DNA from: Leuctra nigra
Taxonomy: Eukaryota; Arthropoda; Insecta; Plecoptera; Leuctridae
Reading direction: 5' to 3'
Length of the DNA: 64,000 bases
Assembly: GCA_934045905.1 (NCBI GenBank)
Contig: OW203767.1
Span: 28,456,520-28,520,519, forward strand
The position numbers and the translations under genes were made by a program. Positions 23,424 to 34,059 of the stretch are shown here, piece after piece (the first letter of the stretch is position 1; each line of letters opens with the position of its first letter). Under the pieces are notes generated by a model. It did not search any database, had not been told where the DNA came from, and saw only the letters and a program-made list of their open reading frames with translations.

Positions 23424-23487
23424 TGAGCACTCATTCGAGCACTGTATGAGACTTGACTGGCGTGAAGCGACCGCTCTACTATTCTTC
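23424..23487. repeat. Recurrent module GAGACTTGACTGGCG, copy 2
   Basis: Homologous to 16215-16288 and 26053-26145. It marks the left side of tandem unit 2. The 390 bp that follow match 26146-26500 closely, which supports segmental duplication of gene plus flank. Confidence 0.65.
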
Positions 23488-23873
23488 CGAGTTACGAATA
23501 AGAAACCTAAAAGCAATTTTTTAATTTTATCGGGTTACAGCAATTTCAAGACTAATTTTTTATCAGCTTTCCAATGTAGTGGATTAGAATGATGTTATCT
23601 CTACACGTAAGTCGCATAACCGTTTAGTTTTAGATACATAAAGTGAATTAAAAGCTCTAAATTGTAAAACGACGTGCAGTTCAAAATGCTTTTTTACATT
23701 TTTCAAAAGTTCAAAAATAAAGGTGTGGCATGCTAAAGAACGTTGTGTCAATATCTTGGAATATGTTTCTTATGCGTAACACGTGAGTATTATTTACTTT
23801 TCCAAGAATTGTTTAAATCCTACCTAGTTTAGTTCCTAGGTATTAACAGTTTTACATTAATTTATTAACCGAG

Positions 23874-24034
23874 TTCAATCAATATTATATAGTAAATAAA
23901 CGACTCTTATCAGTGTTTGAAAGTAACGACTTTCATGTTACGTTGCAATGCCGAGCTTCATATTCTCTGAGTAATACTTGTAGGTTTGATTGAAACCAAA
24001 TCACTCAACTACAAGTTGGCCTCAACACCTCAAG
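23874..24034 (+). promoter_or_regulatory. Promoter and 5' leader of gene 2 (intact reference copy)
   Basis: A TATA-like TTATATAG at 23885-23892 is followed about 25 bp later by initiator TCAGTG (23910-23915). Then come a GAAAGT-AACG-ACTTTC dyad, CTCTGAGTAATACTTGTAGG (the site occupied by the retrotransposon in unit 1), a GGTTT-GATTG-AAACC dyad, CTACAAGT and CCTCAAG before the ATG. If TCAGTG is the start site the leader is about 120 nt and contains short upstream ATGs. Confidence 0.5.
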
Positions 24035-25599
24035 ATGATCAAGAAGATAGTTCTGATCTTCACCGTTTCCTGTCTCCTGCAAGTAGGAGGTAAAATCTTT
24101 ACATAATAAGTGGTCTACTTTATCAGATCATGTACTAAATACATAGGTTTTGAAAATGCCACGTATTGACTGAACAGCAATGCACAACATTTGTATAAAT
24201 CTGAAACGAAAAATATGACAACCCCTATTATATAACTCTAATTCTGTTGGAATGGAGCCGGATTGTTTAATTCGAAAAAACAAGGAACACGACTGACCTC
24301 TCGTGGATTCTTTGGTACTAGAGATAGGGTGTAAAATGGAGGGTGGAAGGGGGATATTTATATAAATGCATTATATTATATTTGCTTTAATATGTTGTTT
24401 GATATGGCTGAAAAAGTAAACTTGTAACTAAATCAAAACTTCAATTGTTTATCCTTTTACACTGCCCAATGGAAGCACGAACTTCTAAATAAAAAAGTGT
24501 ATCTAAAACATTTCCTGTCAGAAGTGGCTCTATCACGTATCTCTTGTTTGTTCGAATTTTTTAAGTTTTTTTTTCATCCCTATTTGATCATTACAAATGA
24601 TATTGGATACGTAAGTCACTTACATAACAATTTAAACAATAATACATAATAACTACATACATTTTGCGTTTAGAAACTCGTCAATTGAATAAAAATGAAT
24701 TATGATTTATCCATGTAAAATATCAGCAGCATTTGGATTTGGATTTTGGATTTTTCTAATAGCGCATGAATTTCAATAATATTAGGATATTCAATATTTA
24801 ACTTGTATGAAGTTAGAAACATGGTAGAATATTATGGTAAATGATATTCATTATGATAATGAATATCCTGATTACAATTATTACTATATTTCTGTTTCTC
24901 GCTAAAGTCATAGAATCATCGCCCGTACCGAACGATGAAGATAAAGAATATGCTGGCGATCCGGAAGAAACCACGGAAGAACACGGAGAACATACTAGCG
25001 ATCCATGGGGAACCACAGAAGAACACGGAGGACATACTAGCGATCCATGGGGAACCACGGAAGAACACGGAGGACATACTAGCGATATGTGGGGAACCAC
25101 GGAAGAACACGGAGGACATACTAGCGATATGTGGGGAACCACGGAAGAACACGGAGGACATACTAGCGATCCATGGGGAACCACGGAAGAACACGGAGGA
25201 CATACTAGCGATATGTGGGGAACCACGAAAGAACACGGAGGACATACTAGCGATCCATGGGGAACCACGGAAGAACACGGAGGACATACTAGCGATATGT
25301 GGGGAACCACAGAAGAACACGGAGGACATACTAGCGATCCGTGGGGAACCACGGAAGAACACGGAGGACATACTAGCGATCCGTGGGGAACCACGGAAGA
25401 ACATGGAGGACATACTAGCGATCCGTGGGGAACCACGGAAGAACATGGAGGACATACTAGCGATATGTGGGGAACCACGGAAGAACACGGAGGACATACT
25501 AGCGATCCGTGGGGAACCACGAAAGAACACGGAGGTCATACTAGCGATCACGGAGGAACCACGACGACCCCAATGCCCATGCCCGAACCCGATGATTAA
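24035..25599 (+). CDS. Secreted 14-residue-repeat protein, paralogue 2 (248 aa; exons 24035-24089 and 24908-25599)
   Basis: Exon 1 (55 nt) encodes MIKKIVLIFTVSCLLQVG, a signal peptide. The donor is G|GTAAAA, the intron is 818 bp, and the acceptor is GCTAAAG at 24907. The two exons total 747 nt. After the linker IESSPVPNDEDK come 14 units of (G/E)HTSD(P/M)WGTTEEHG (residues 32-227) and the tail TTTTPMPMPEPDD. Pro-Trp and Met-Trp versions are interspersed along the array, unlike the more uniform arrays of its sisters. The intron shares long blocks with gene 1's intron (for example AATGCCACGTATTGACTG). The product is predicted to be secreted. Its function is unknown, and the repetitive Thr/His/acidic composition suggests a structural or glycosylated extracellular protein. 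A candidate ATTAAA poly(A) signal lies at 25826-25831. An upstream intronic ATG at 24841 gives a longer ORF that I reject in favour of the signal-peptide exon. Confidence 0.85.
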
Positions 25600-26052
25600 C
25601 ATTGCGTTGATTCGAATTCCATTAGAATTGGGAATGTAGATAGTTCTAGAATAGGGCCCCCGTAGGTGTTGATACATTCATGCCTCTACTTACTTATTAA
25701 CAACTCTTGCTTTCTCGGTTTACACTCTAAGAAAATGCTCTTAAAGATGTGTTTCATTACCTATCATAGGGATTTTAATGAAGTAGTATTATTATATGTG
25801 TAGAGAAATGTATAATCAATGGTGTATTAAACTCAATTGTGTCTATCAAATACATAAGTATGTAAGTTACACCAATGAAAATATTGGTTTGTCATTTCAA
25901 AAACCCTATATCCTTGCATTTCGAAAACTGAGTTTTAAATGATCTATATAATTTTTAGATACAGTCTATTGCGACAAAATGTACATTCATACTTGCTAAT
26001 CCCACAATAAACACTCCGAGTAAAAACAGCAGCCAAGTTTATAAAGAATGTG

Positions 26053-26145
26053 ATTGGGTGAGCTCAGCGAGCGTCGCCATTCGGGCAATGTGTGCGCACC
26101 GTGAGACTTGACTGGCGTGAAGCGAGCGCTCCACTATTTTAACTT
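26053..26145. repeat. Recurrent module GAGACTTGACTGGCG, copy 3
   Basis: The fullest version, with GCTCAGCGAGCGTCGCCATT and GCGTGAAGCGAGCGCTCCAC. It begins tandem unit 3. The GAGCGAGCG words resemble the start of the dispersed family at 14042, so the module may itself be a fragment of that family captured before duplication (inference). Confidence 0.55.
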
Positions 26146-26486
26146 TATCCGGTTACAGCAATTTCATGACTAATTTTTGCTCAGCGTTCCAATGCAGTGG
26201 GCCAGAATGATGTACAAGGCTCTAAATGCAAGTCGCATTTATGCGACTTGCATTTATTAGTTTAGTTTTAGCAAGCGTGTAGTCCAAAATGCCTTTTTAC
26301 ATTTTTCAAAAGTTCAAAAATAAGGGTGTGGCATCTAAACCGTGTTGTGTCGATATCTCGGAATATTTTGCTCAAATATCAGGTCGTCAAATGTTTTATC
26401 GAAACGCGGCAGTATTATCTACTTTTCCCTGAACTGTTTTAAACCTACTTAGTTATAGGTATTTACTGCTTTTCACTAACATAATA

Positions 26487-26669
26487 ACCGAGTTCAATTA
26501 ATATTTAATTGTCAATCCAACTCTTATCAATGTTTGAAATTGAAAGTAACTACTTTCATGAATAATGAGTATTTCTGTTGCAATGCCGAGCTTCATGTTC
26601 TCTGAGTAATACTTGTAGGTTTGAATGAAATCAAAACACTCAGTTACAAGTTGGTCTCATCACCTCAAG
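26487..26669 (+). promoter_or_regulatory. Promoter and 5' leader of gene 3
   Basis: Homologous to 23874-24034: ACCGAGTTCAATTAATATTT, a GAAAGTA-AC-TACTTTC dyad, CTCTGAGTAATACTTGTAGG, then ACTCAGTTACAAG and CCTCAAG before the ATG. The initiator word is changed (TCAATG). A roughly 10-base insertion near 26560-26570 distinguishes it from unit 2. Confidence 0.45.
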
Positions 26670-27796
26670 ATGATTAAGAAGATAGTTCTGGTTGTCACCA
26701 TCGCCTGTCTCCTGCAGACAGCCCGTAAGCATTACTTGAGCGAGCGTAGCGAGTGGCACCACGGTATTCTAAGGGCACTTTCCTTTTTTGCCAGTAGTGC
26801 CTAGTTGAACCGTTTCACCACTTGATCTAATAGTTTGCGCACATACTAATGTAATCTACTAAGCGGTCTCGTGTATATTTTTGGAACAGGATTCTGTGAT
26901 CTTTTGAAATTTAAACTGGAATCGTTTGACCGAACAACTTAAAATTTTGCAAATTTTGCAGCTCTTTCCGAGGTTGGGACCAACATTTGGGAGATTTCGC
27001 AAATTTTCTGACTAATCTGTAATTTATTTCAAAAGTTTTTGACACTTTACGGACATATCATGCGTATTTGGAAATATTTGCCAAATTTCTTGCAGGAAAT
27101 CTCAGATATTTTATTAGTGACAAATTGAAAATACGCACTACGCAGTTCGTTTCAGCTCTTTCCGAGGTGTGTAGAGCAGAATCTTGAAACGCATATCAAT
27201 TCGCATGCAATACGAATGCTTGCTTATCAACGCGTTACACAGAGAGTTTTCCTATAGTTTCGAATATTCTGATAATTATCTTTCGGTTTCTCGTAGTCAT
27301 GGAATCTTCACCCGGACCGAGCGATGTAGATGAAGGACATATCAGCGGTCGTCCGGAAGCAACCACGGATGGACATGGAGGACATACTAGCGGTCCGGGA
27401 GCAACCACGGAGGGACAAGGAGGACATACTAGCGGTCCGGGAGCAACCACGGAGGGACATGGAGGACATACTAGCGGTCCGGGAGCAACCACGGATGGAC
27501 ATGGAGGACATACTAGCGGTCCGGGAGCAACCACGGAGGGACATGGAGGACATACTAGCGGTCCGGGAGCAACCACGGATGGACATGGAGGACATACTAG
27601 CGGTCCGGAAGCAACCACGGATGGACATGGAGGACATACTAGCGGTCCGGGAGCAACCACGGAGGGACATGTAGGACATACTAGCGGTCCGGGAGCAACC
27701 ACGGGGGCACATCCAGAGGCAATGCCCATGCCGCACCGACCGCCCTTTATGCCACCTCCATATTATATCGGAAAACCGCCCAAAATCCCATATTAG
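26670..27796 (+). CDS. Secreted 14-residue-repeat protein, paralogue 3 (184 aa; exons 26670-26724 and 27297-27796)
   Basis: Exon 1 encodes MIKKIVLVVTIACLLQTA (signal peptide) and ends C|GTAAGC. The intron is 572 bp, the acceptor CTCGTAG is at 27296, and the total is 555 nt. After MESSPGPSDVDE there is one 15-residue unit and seven 14-residue units of GHTSGPGATT(E/D)GHG (to residue 144), then a 40-residue tail rich in Pro, Tyr and Met (HRPPFMPPPYYIGKPPKIPY). The tail is longer and more aromatic than in its paralogues. Repeat number (8 against 14 and 18) and core residues (SGPGA / SDPWG / GDPEG) diverge between paralogues while the HT..TT..HG frame is kept. Most of the intron is a dispersed repeat insertion. 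A possible AATAAA signal follows at 28028. Confidence 0.85.
26737..27256 (+). repeat. Dispersed repeat family copy inside the gene 3 intron
   Basis: It starts GAGCGAGCGTAGCGAGTG then GCACCACGGTA, and ends CTTATCAACGCGTTACAC then AGAGAGTTTTCCTAT. It carries the 'gggaccaacattt' and 'ttacggacat' blocks of the 14042-14932 copy. It lies between 12 bp downstream of the donor and 40 bp upstream of the acceptor. Introns 1 and 2 have unrelated sequence here, so it inserted after duplication or replaced the ancestral intron interior. Confidence 0.65.
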
Positions 27797-28027
27797 AACG
27801 TTTTCCTTATTCCATTCTGATGGAATCCGGTTACCGCCACAAGGAATAACATTGCATGGAATCGAATTCCATCAGAATTAGGAATTAAAGTTCTAGAAAA
27901 GGGCCCCCGTGTAGCGTTGGAACCTTCGCTTACTTATTGACGACGCTTGCTTTCACCTCGGCTTACGCAATGTGAAAATGCTTTTTAGTTTTTACCTATT
28001 ATATGAAATATTATTAATATCTTTGTA

Positions 28028-28033
28028 AATAAA
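28028..28033 (+). terminator. Candidate poly(A) signal of gene 3
   Basis: AATAAA lies 232 nt after the stop codon in the homologous 3' flank. It is the only canonical hexamer among the three genes. Confidence 0.35.
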
Positions 28034-28129
28034 TGTTTAATCCACGGAGTATTTAAACCCAACTATCAAATACATATTATTAGTAACTGCAATGAAAATA
28101 TTGATTTGTCATTTCAAAAACCCTCCATC

Positions 28130-28282
28130 CCTGTATTTCCAAACTAAGAATGATCCAATAGAATTGTTGGCGCAGTCAAATCTGATCTCTTCTAATTTAT
28201 AGAAGAAAAAGGTCCCTAGAAAAAGGCCCCCGTGTTCTTGAAACATTTGTCTAAAATTTTTATAAATCTCTAAAACTGTATT
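28130..28282. other. Possible relic of a further 3' flank
   Basis: CTAGAAAAAGGCCCCCGTG at about 28216-28234 repeats the motif found after each gene's stop (22631, 25641, 27892). It suggests a small leftover of another tandem unit; no coding repeats accompany it. Confidence 0.3.
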
Positions 28283-28445
28283 TGATCCCAATGACTACGC
28301 AACATTTGTACAGTTGATCGGTCAAATATGGTTCCATTTTCAATTTTAAACCAAACAATAACTATACTATGCAAAATTTCAGATCGATTGGATGAACGGA
28401 TTTCTGGGCATTGCAGGCAAAAACACGAACATAATAATAATAATA
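28283..28445 (-). repeat. Fragment of the dispersed repeat family
   Basis: Same orientation and block order as the interior of 16338-16972: 'ggttccattttcaatttt-aaaccaa', then TGCAAAATTTCAGATCGATT, then 'gggcattg' and a short ATAATAATAATAATAA tract. Confidence 0.5.
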
Positions 28446-31400
28446 AATTATTGTTTTTATGAGATTCTCTCGAGATGTGGATATTTCTTCTTGTTCTGAT
28501 CTACCAAACTGCATCTCCCCCTCCGCCCCTCTTCTGACCAATAACTAGCCCCTAACTAACAAATAAAGTATACTAAGCTCCTAATGGAAGTTTCTTCCAC
28601 TTCTAGAGATTATAGTTTATCATTGAAAGCTTATTATGAAGATAAATCAAAGGCTGGAATACAACTATGGAGAATCGTAAAAGTTCTAAAAATATTGGGG
28701 GGAAATAATCTCTACTATATCGATTGTGTTGGTGCAGCAAAAAGAAGAAAGAAAGTCTTGAATGTAGCTTCATTATGATGGTGGAGGTGCCAGTTTAGTG
28801 TAGACCCCTACTTATTATGGATTTTATTTTAAAAATTATATTTTGTTAAATTTAACTCAATGTATTTCTCAAAGTTTTACTATTTTAGTTGGTAAATTAT
28901 GAAAAATATTGGAGCAAGTGAAAAAAAGTTGATACAATTATGATATTAGGATGATTAGATGAGTGGGCAGCTTTGCTATTATTTCACATTTTATTTTGAA
29001 ATATCCTTCTTTTGAATTTCCAGAAACTTTGAAAATGAGTAAACAATATAGTGTTCATAAACCAATATAAAATCAGATTTAAAGGAATCGTGTAACTTTT
29101 TATGGCAACTCCAGTTCTTGTTTAAATTCGCATAGTGAAAGGCAATGTTGTTCAGCAATAGGCCTCCTCATTCCACCATAACGTTTCCGTCAATAACTGA
29201 TATTTATTACTCGAACAGCAGTTGTATGGAGGAGAAAAAGATGGACCCCTAAAGACAAAGATGACAAATCGCCAAAACTTGTCGGCTGGAGACAAGAAGG
29301 GTAGATAACCCTACAAGAACAACTGAGAGAGAGAGAAAGTGAAAAGGAGTGAGATTCCCCAATGGAAGAGGAGTTTGGAAAAGACTAGTGGCGCCTTTGT
29401 CAATGATTATTTTGGTACTTCATTTTTTGTTTCTACGATTTTCCCCTCTCTAGAGATATATCAAATAAAAACACGAAGTAATTTTTTTAAGATCGGAACG
29501 AAGTGGAGAGTCTATATGTAGGAAATGACACAGAACCGATGTCTTCTAATGATCAGGATGTTAGTAAATCAGGGTGAAAACCCTTCTCGAGAAGATCGCA
29601 GGAAGGGTTGCTGGAGTCATAAGTTTATAAAGCTCATACAAAAAGTGAATGCTCCATTTAAATTAAATTTTAGTTAAAAATGATATTCAAACCAATTTAA
29701 AAACACCACATTGATCAAACATCTATATAAAATAAGATACTCTATTTTTGATTGTGAATGATCCTGTATAATAGCGCTTGCGGTCGAATGTAAATTGTAA
29801 AACATTTATATGAAAGAATTACATAAAAAGATTATTTTGTACAAAATTACTTGAATCATCATTAGGAAACTATCAGCCAGCAAGTAACTTAAAATGGATT
29901 TCAGTTGTACCTAACCCAAATGAGTTTTTTTAATATTTATTACCACACATTTTTATGAAAAGTATATGGATCTGATCCTTGATGTAAACAATTTTACGTC
30001 ATCTAAAATTAATTGAAATTAAGAGTTGAACGTGCAGTTCTTTTATTAGAATGTGATGCTAAAATCCAAGAACAATTCAGCGGCCAAAGTTATCGAAATG
30101 TCATACAACCCTCTGCTTCAACGTATACCTAATGACATGTATAGAAATAAAATATTCCATATCCGACATATGACATCGCATTGTTCTCATTTCCTCGAGC
30201 TGATTCTACTAATACATTTAGCATCGGCCTCGCACATGGTTCTAATCACCGTCTGATGACGACATTTGATGACGTCATCGGCTGAGTGTAGCGGGTTGCA
30301 TATGTCGCGGTGTTGCGGGATGCCTACCCATGCGGGGTAATCGACGGCATCGCCAGATGGGGGATGATAGGAAATATCAGGGTGACAGATGATTTAAATA
30401 GACTTTTTACATTTAAATCAGGATTATGAAGGAAAATACTCGTATTTTTGTTTATTTTTGCGTGTACAATAGGGGCTTGTCAATAAATAAATTATTTAAT
30501 ATTCCTTATAATGGTGAAGAAAATACGAATACCAAATTCCTTCCAAACAATATTTTATAAGTCTGATTTCAAATGCAAATACCTGTGAAATGTTTATTTG
30601 TACATTTAAAAAATTCGCTTAAATATTGAATGTACAATTTTTGTTTCGTGTCATTGGTAGTGTCCATATTCATAAAAGTAGTTAATTTAAAAAAAACATT
30701 TTTTAAAATACTACTTTCATACCTAAAAGTAGTTGCACTAATAGTTGCACTAGTTGCACTTCTGTTGCACTAATTTGATATTATATTCAGTCACGAAAAG
30801 AGGAGTGCATTCTTACTATATTCAACATTTGTCCATATAATTTATTTGTGTCTAATTTTCATAGAGAATAGAATTCCCATACGTCCAACATATCTTACAG
30901 TCCCAACTAACTTCTTATGTAAAATGTCATCTAAATCTGCAACGAACTTTGACATTTACAATGTTGATAAATACTTTCCATCTAACTATACTCTCTTGTC
31001 ATTTATTTCCATAATGATAACATATCTTTTTGATGTCCCATCTGAATTAAGAATTAGTTACTTGTTTCATAACCATGGGCTATTATTTTGTTGGCCAACA
31101 AAAATGTTCTAAAGCCCTAGTTAATCCCATATCTTCTAGTTTCTCTGATAATTTATCATCTGTGGTGCTAAGCTTTACGGAAAGAATGGCGGTCCAGTCC
31201 ATTGTAAGTGCATTACCATGGGACTTATATAATGTTCAAGGGTCTTTAATTGCAATGAACAATACAGGGTGGGAAATTAGCGGAATTTAGAATAGGTCGT
31301 CCGCCATTTTGTTACTTCGGCCTGTTCTTCTGTGTAATGATGATAAAGATGGGCGAATGGTCGTGTTAGGTTGGGAAACATGCAACAGTTTGTGGTGGAC

Positions 31401-33304
31401 GAGACTGGAAAATATGGGAACCGAATTACACGTGGTACTTTACAGAACAATAAACAATAGTCAATAATTCAACAAATTACATCAAAACAAAAACAAATAA
31501 CTTCAAATAGATAGGTACTCAAGATAACCATAAACATTTATTTTGATCAATTTATAACATTTTGTAAAAACTTAGTTTCACTTAACTTTTACAAAACCAA
31601 CAAAGTGGCTTTTTAAACAAAATCTATGAAAATTTGTTTTTCTATTATTTTTCCTTACCATCATGTCTTCGGGGTTTCAAAATCTTATTTCAGTTTTCTT
31701 ACTTTGCAATTGTATTTTTTCTGTACATATGTAGAGGTAGGCAAATTATAAGCTTTAAAAATTGGTATTCAATATTATTCCTATTTTTGTGTTATTTTTA
31801 GTATGTACTTTAATAAATCATTGAAACTAAAATCATCTTCTAGGCTATGTTCCCATTTTACTAGCAGCGACTGTACCAAATGTACAAGTCCTTTTCTATA
31901 CCTTATTACGCGCTTGGGTCATTAAAATACAGGAATGAATATAAACGAGGTCACCTAATTAAACATATTAGGTGTTTGGGGGCGAGTTAGATTAGGGATT
32001 AATTCAAACTAATTCATATTCAAATATCTTTACATTTAACATGTCTTTTTATGACCTTACTCAAAACTCTTGGGAGGTTCTTTTAGGAACTCATGGGATA
32101 GTGGGAACCGAAAAAGTATAGAAAGTTTGATTCATTAGTACTTTTTAGAGACAAGTTTACAATCAGTTCTTGTGGTAAAATCGGTTGTGACTGTGCGTTT
32201 ACAAATACAACAAATAAGTTTTAAATCAATAATTAATCCAATAAAAGTCAAAGTTCTATTTCTTACATTTAATAGCATATTAATTTTACAAGATCGAAAG
32301 AGCATAGAATCAATACAAAAAATACTAAAATTCTGGGAGTATTTATGCCTTTTTCAGCTATCAAGCGGAAATAATCCAGTGTACATGTCTTTAAAAGGGA
32401 CTTTGACAGATGAAAAGTATAAAACACAAACTTTATCCAAGAAGTTGCGCTTCTTTTGTGGATTTTCCCCGTCTCTCGTGGTTCCTAATTAGTATCACAA
32501 GGTAAATTAATTAACTATCTTGACTTTGAAATGCGATAAATAAATTATGTATCGACATTTGGGTCAATCTGAATTTTGTTTTAAAAACAAACAACTCGAA
32601 CGAATTTTCATAAAAAAGTATAATATTATTCGAAAATTAAAATTCCAACAAATATAAAACAAATAAACGGACGGATTTCCGCATTAGGAACCACAAATTG
32701 AGCCATGTTTTATTATTTGTGTTCTCCTCTCGAATTCGATGCAACCGTCCAGATGGCACAAACATCATCAATATGTGCAACAATGCAAATACATTGCCCG
32801 GAGCCAAACACATCATGCTGACTTTTATTTATTACATTCAATTTTATTGCCATTTCAAATCCAATTCCACATTCAAATTAAAACACACGCGCGAAGTCGT
32901 ACAATAATTAAAATAATTTCAACTATCGTAATTATTTAATTAAAAGTACATATCTCCCAGGCATTTGGTACAAAAATTAATCATAATCATAAAATATTGT
33001 ATACACCAACGCTTTTCTGTATGAATATTAAGTATACTGAAAATATGCCCAGTAATTGATAGAGAAGTCAAATTTCAAACGTTTTGCATTTATCTCATGC
33101 AAAATTAATTAGTGATTTGCAATATCATGGGAGCTAACATTAATATAGATATCTCAATTTATTAAGAGACTTACATACACAGAGTTGTCCTATTTGATGT
33201 CAACTATTTACTACGAAATAAAAAACATGTAATCCAATTTTGTCTTATTTAATTTTGAAATAAATTTACTGAAATTTCTTTGCAATATTCTATGGACCTC
33301 TAAA
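28446..33304. other. AT-rich non-coding stretch, no supported gene
   Basis: I see only short ORFs without motifs. Local items: a GA-rich tract at about 29320-29340, a CRE-type palindrome at 30268-30279 in a less AT-rich island (30240-30370), and a fourfold GTTGCACTA(A/G) repeat at about 30729-30771. Confidence 0.4.
30268..30279. promoter_or_regulatory. CRE-like palindrome GATGACGTCATC
   Basis: Perfect 12-bp palindrome containing TGACGTCA, the consensus for CREB/ATF-type bZIP factors, inside a locally GC-richer island. A second TGACGTCA is at 46205-46212. No adjacent gene is visible, so function is speculative. Confidence 0.3.
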
Positions 33305-33436
33305 GGCCGGTCTTTCAATACTTTGTAAAAACCAGTAGTTAATTTTAAACAGTGTTTTAAGGAATGTCATTGGTTGTTGCCAAGACAATGTAGTCCTAAT
33401 CAACTGTTTCAAAATTAGCAGAGGATTGAAAAAACT
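33305..33436. repeat. MITE-like element, copy 1
   Basis: Ends GGCCGGTCTTTCAATAC and ATTGAAAAAACTT are imperfect inverse complements. The interior has ATTGGTTGTTGCCAAGACAA and AACTGTTT shared (in inverse) with the copies at 37852-37969 and 39820-39958. Length about 130 bp, no ORF. Confidence 0.55.
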
Positions 33437-33751
33437 TAAACGCGGCTTTAGAGACAAATTATCTCAATAAATTAATTTGAAATAGGTATAAGAGTTTGTG
33501 TTGTACGAAAAAGTAAAACGCTTGAAATACTTATTGAAGTTAAAACTTTTCTAAACACTTTCATTAATATTAAATATTAAATACATTAATATTTTTAAAA
33601 TGACTAACAGCAAACAATTCATCTATTTCAATATTAACATTGAAACTATAGGAAACACTACACATACAAAAATCCCCCCGTATCCAATCCCCTAAACATC
33701 ATAAACGGCCTAAGGCAAAAAAGCATATGTCATCAATGTAGTCCGCTTTCA

Positions 33752-34030
33752 TCAGTTCCCACGCTTCGACCGTGCGTAACATTCTCGATAGGTCTGATTT
33801 GCCCACAGGTCGATACATGCGTAATGCGTATGCTCGTTACACGCACTGGTGCCGGAAGGAATGCAAGCTGTGATCGAGAGGCGATCTTCACGGGTATTAT
33901 CGACATGTGATTTAGTCCGACATTTTGACAGCTGACACACTGTGTTCTCTCTCGGATGCAAGCTGTGTCAGTGCAGTCTGTCTCGCTTGTACACTCATTT
34001 CGTGTTGGCATTGCGAAATGTGATGATAAG
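33752..34030 (-). pseudogene. Cysteine-rich small secreted protein-like sequence, frame-broken
   Basis: On the minus strand one frame shows NECTSETDCTDTAC and then degrades. The next frame continues with ITACIPSGTSACNEHTHYAC and YRECYARSKRGN before a TGA at about 33752. The Cys spacing (CX5DCX5AC, then CX6C, CX7C) resembles small secreted Cys-rich domains such as those of invertebrate protease-inhibitor-like peptides; that comparison is from memory and weak. The frame change falls at a GAGAGAG run (about 33948-33955), a natural slippage site. It may be a pseudogene, a sequencing error, or two exons. Confidence 0.35.
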
Positions 34031-34059
34031 AAAGTCGACTTCACAAATATGATTGGCTC

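Noticed and set aside
24841..24907. Upstream ATG giving MIFIMIMNILITII... in frame with gene 2 repeats
   Set aside because: It lies within the intron. The three-way conserved 55-nt signal exon and acceptor give a better model, and genes 1 and 3 have no equivalent.
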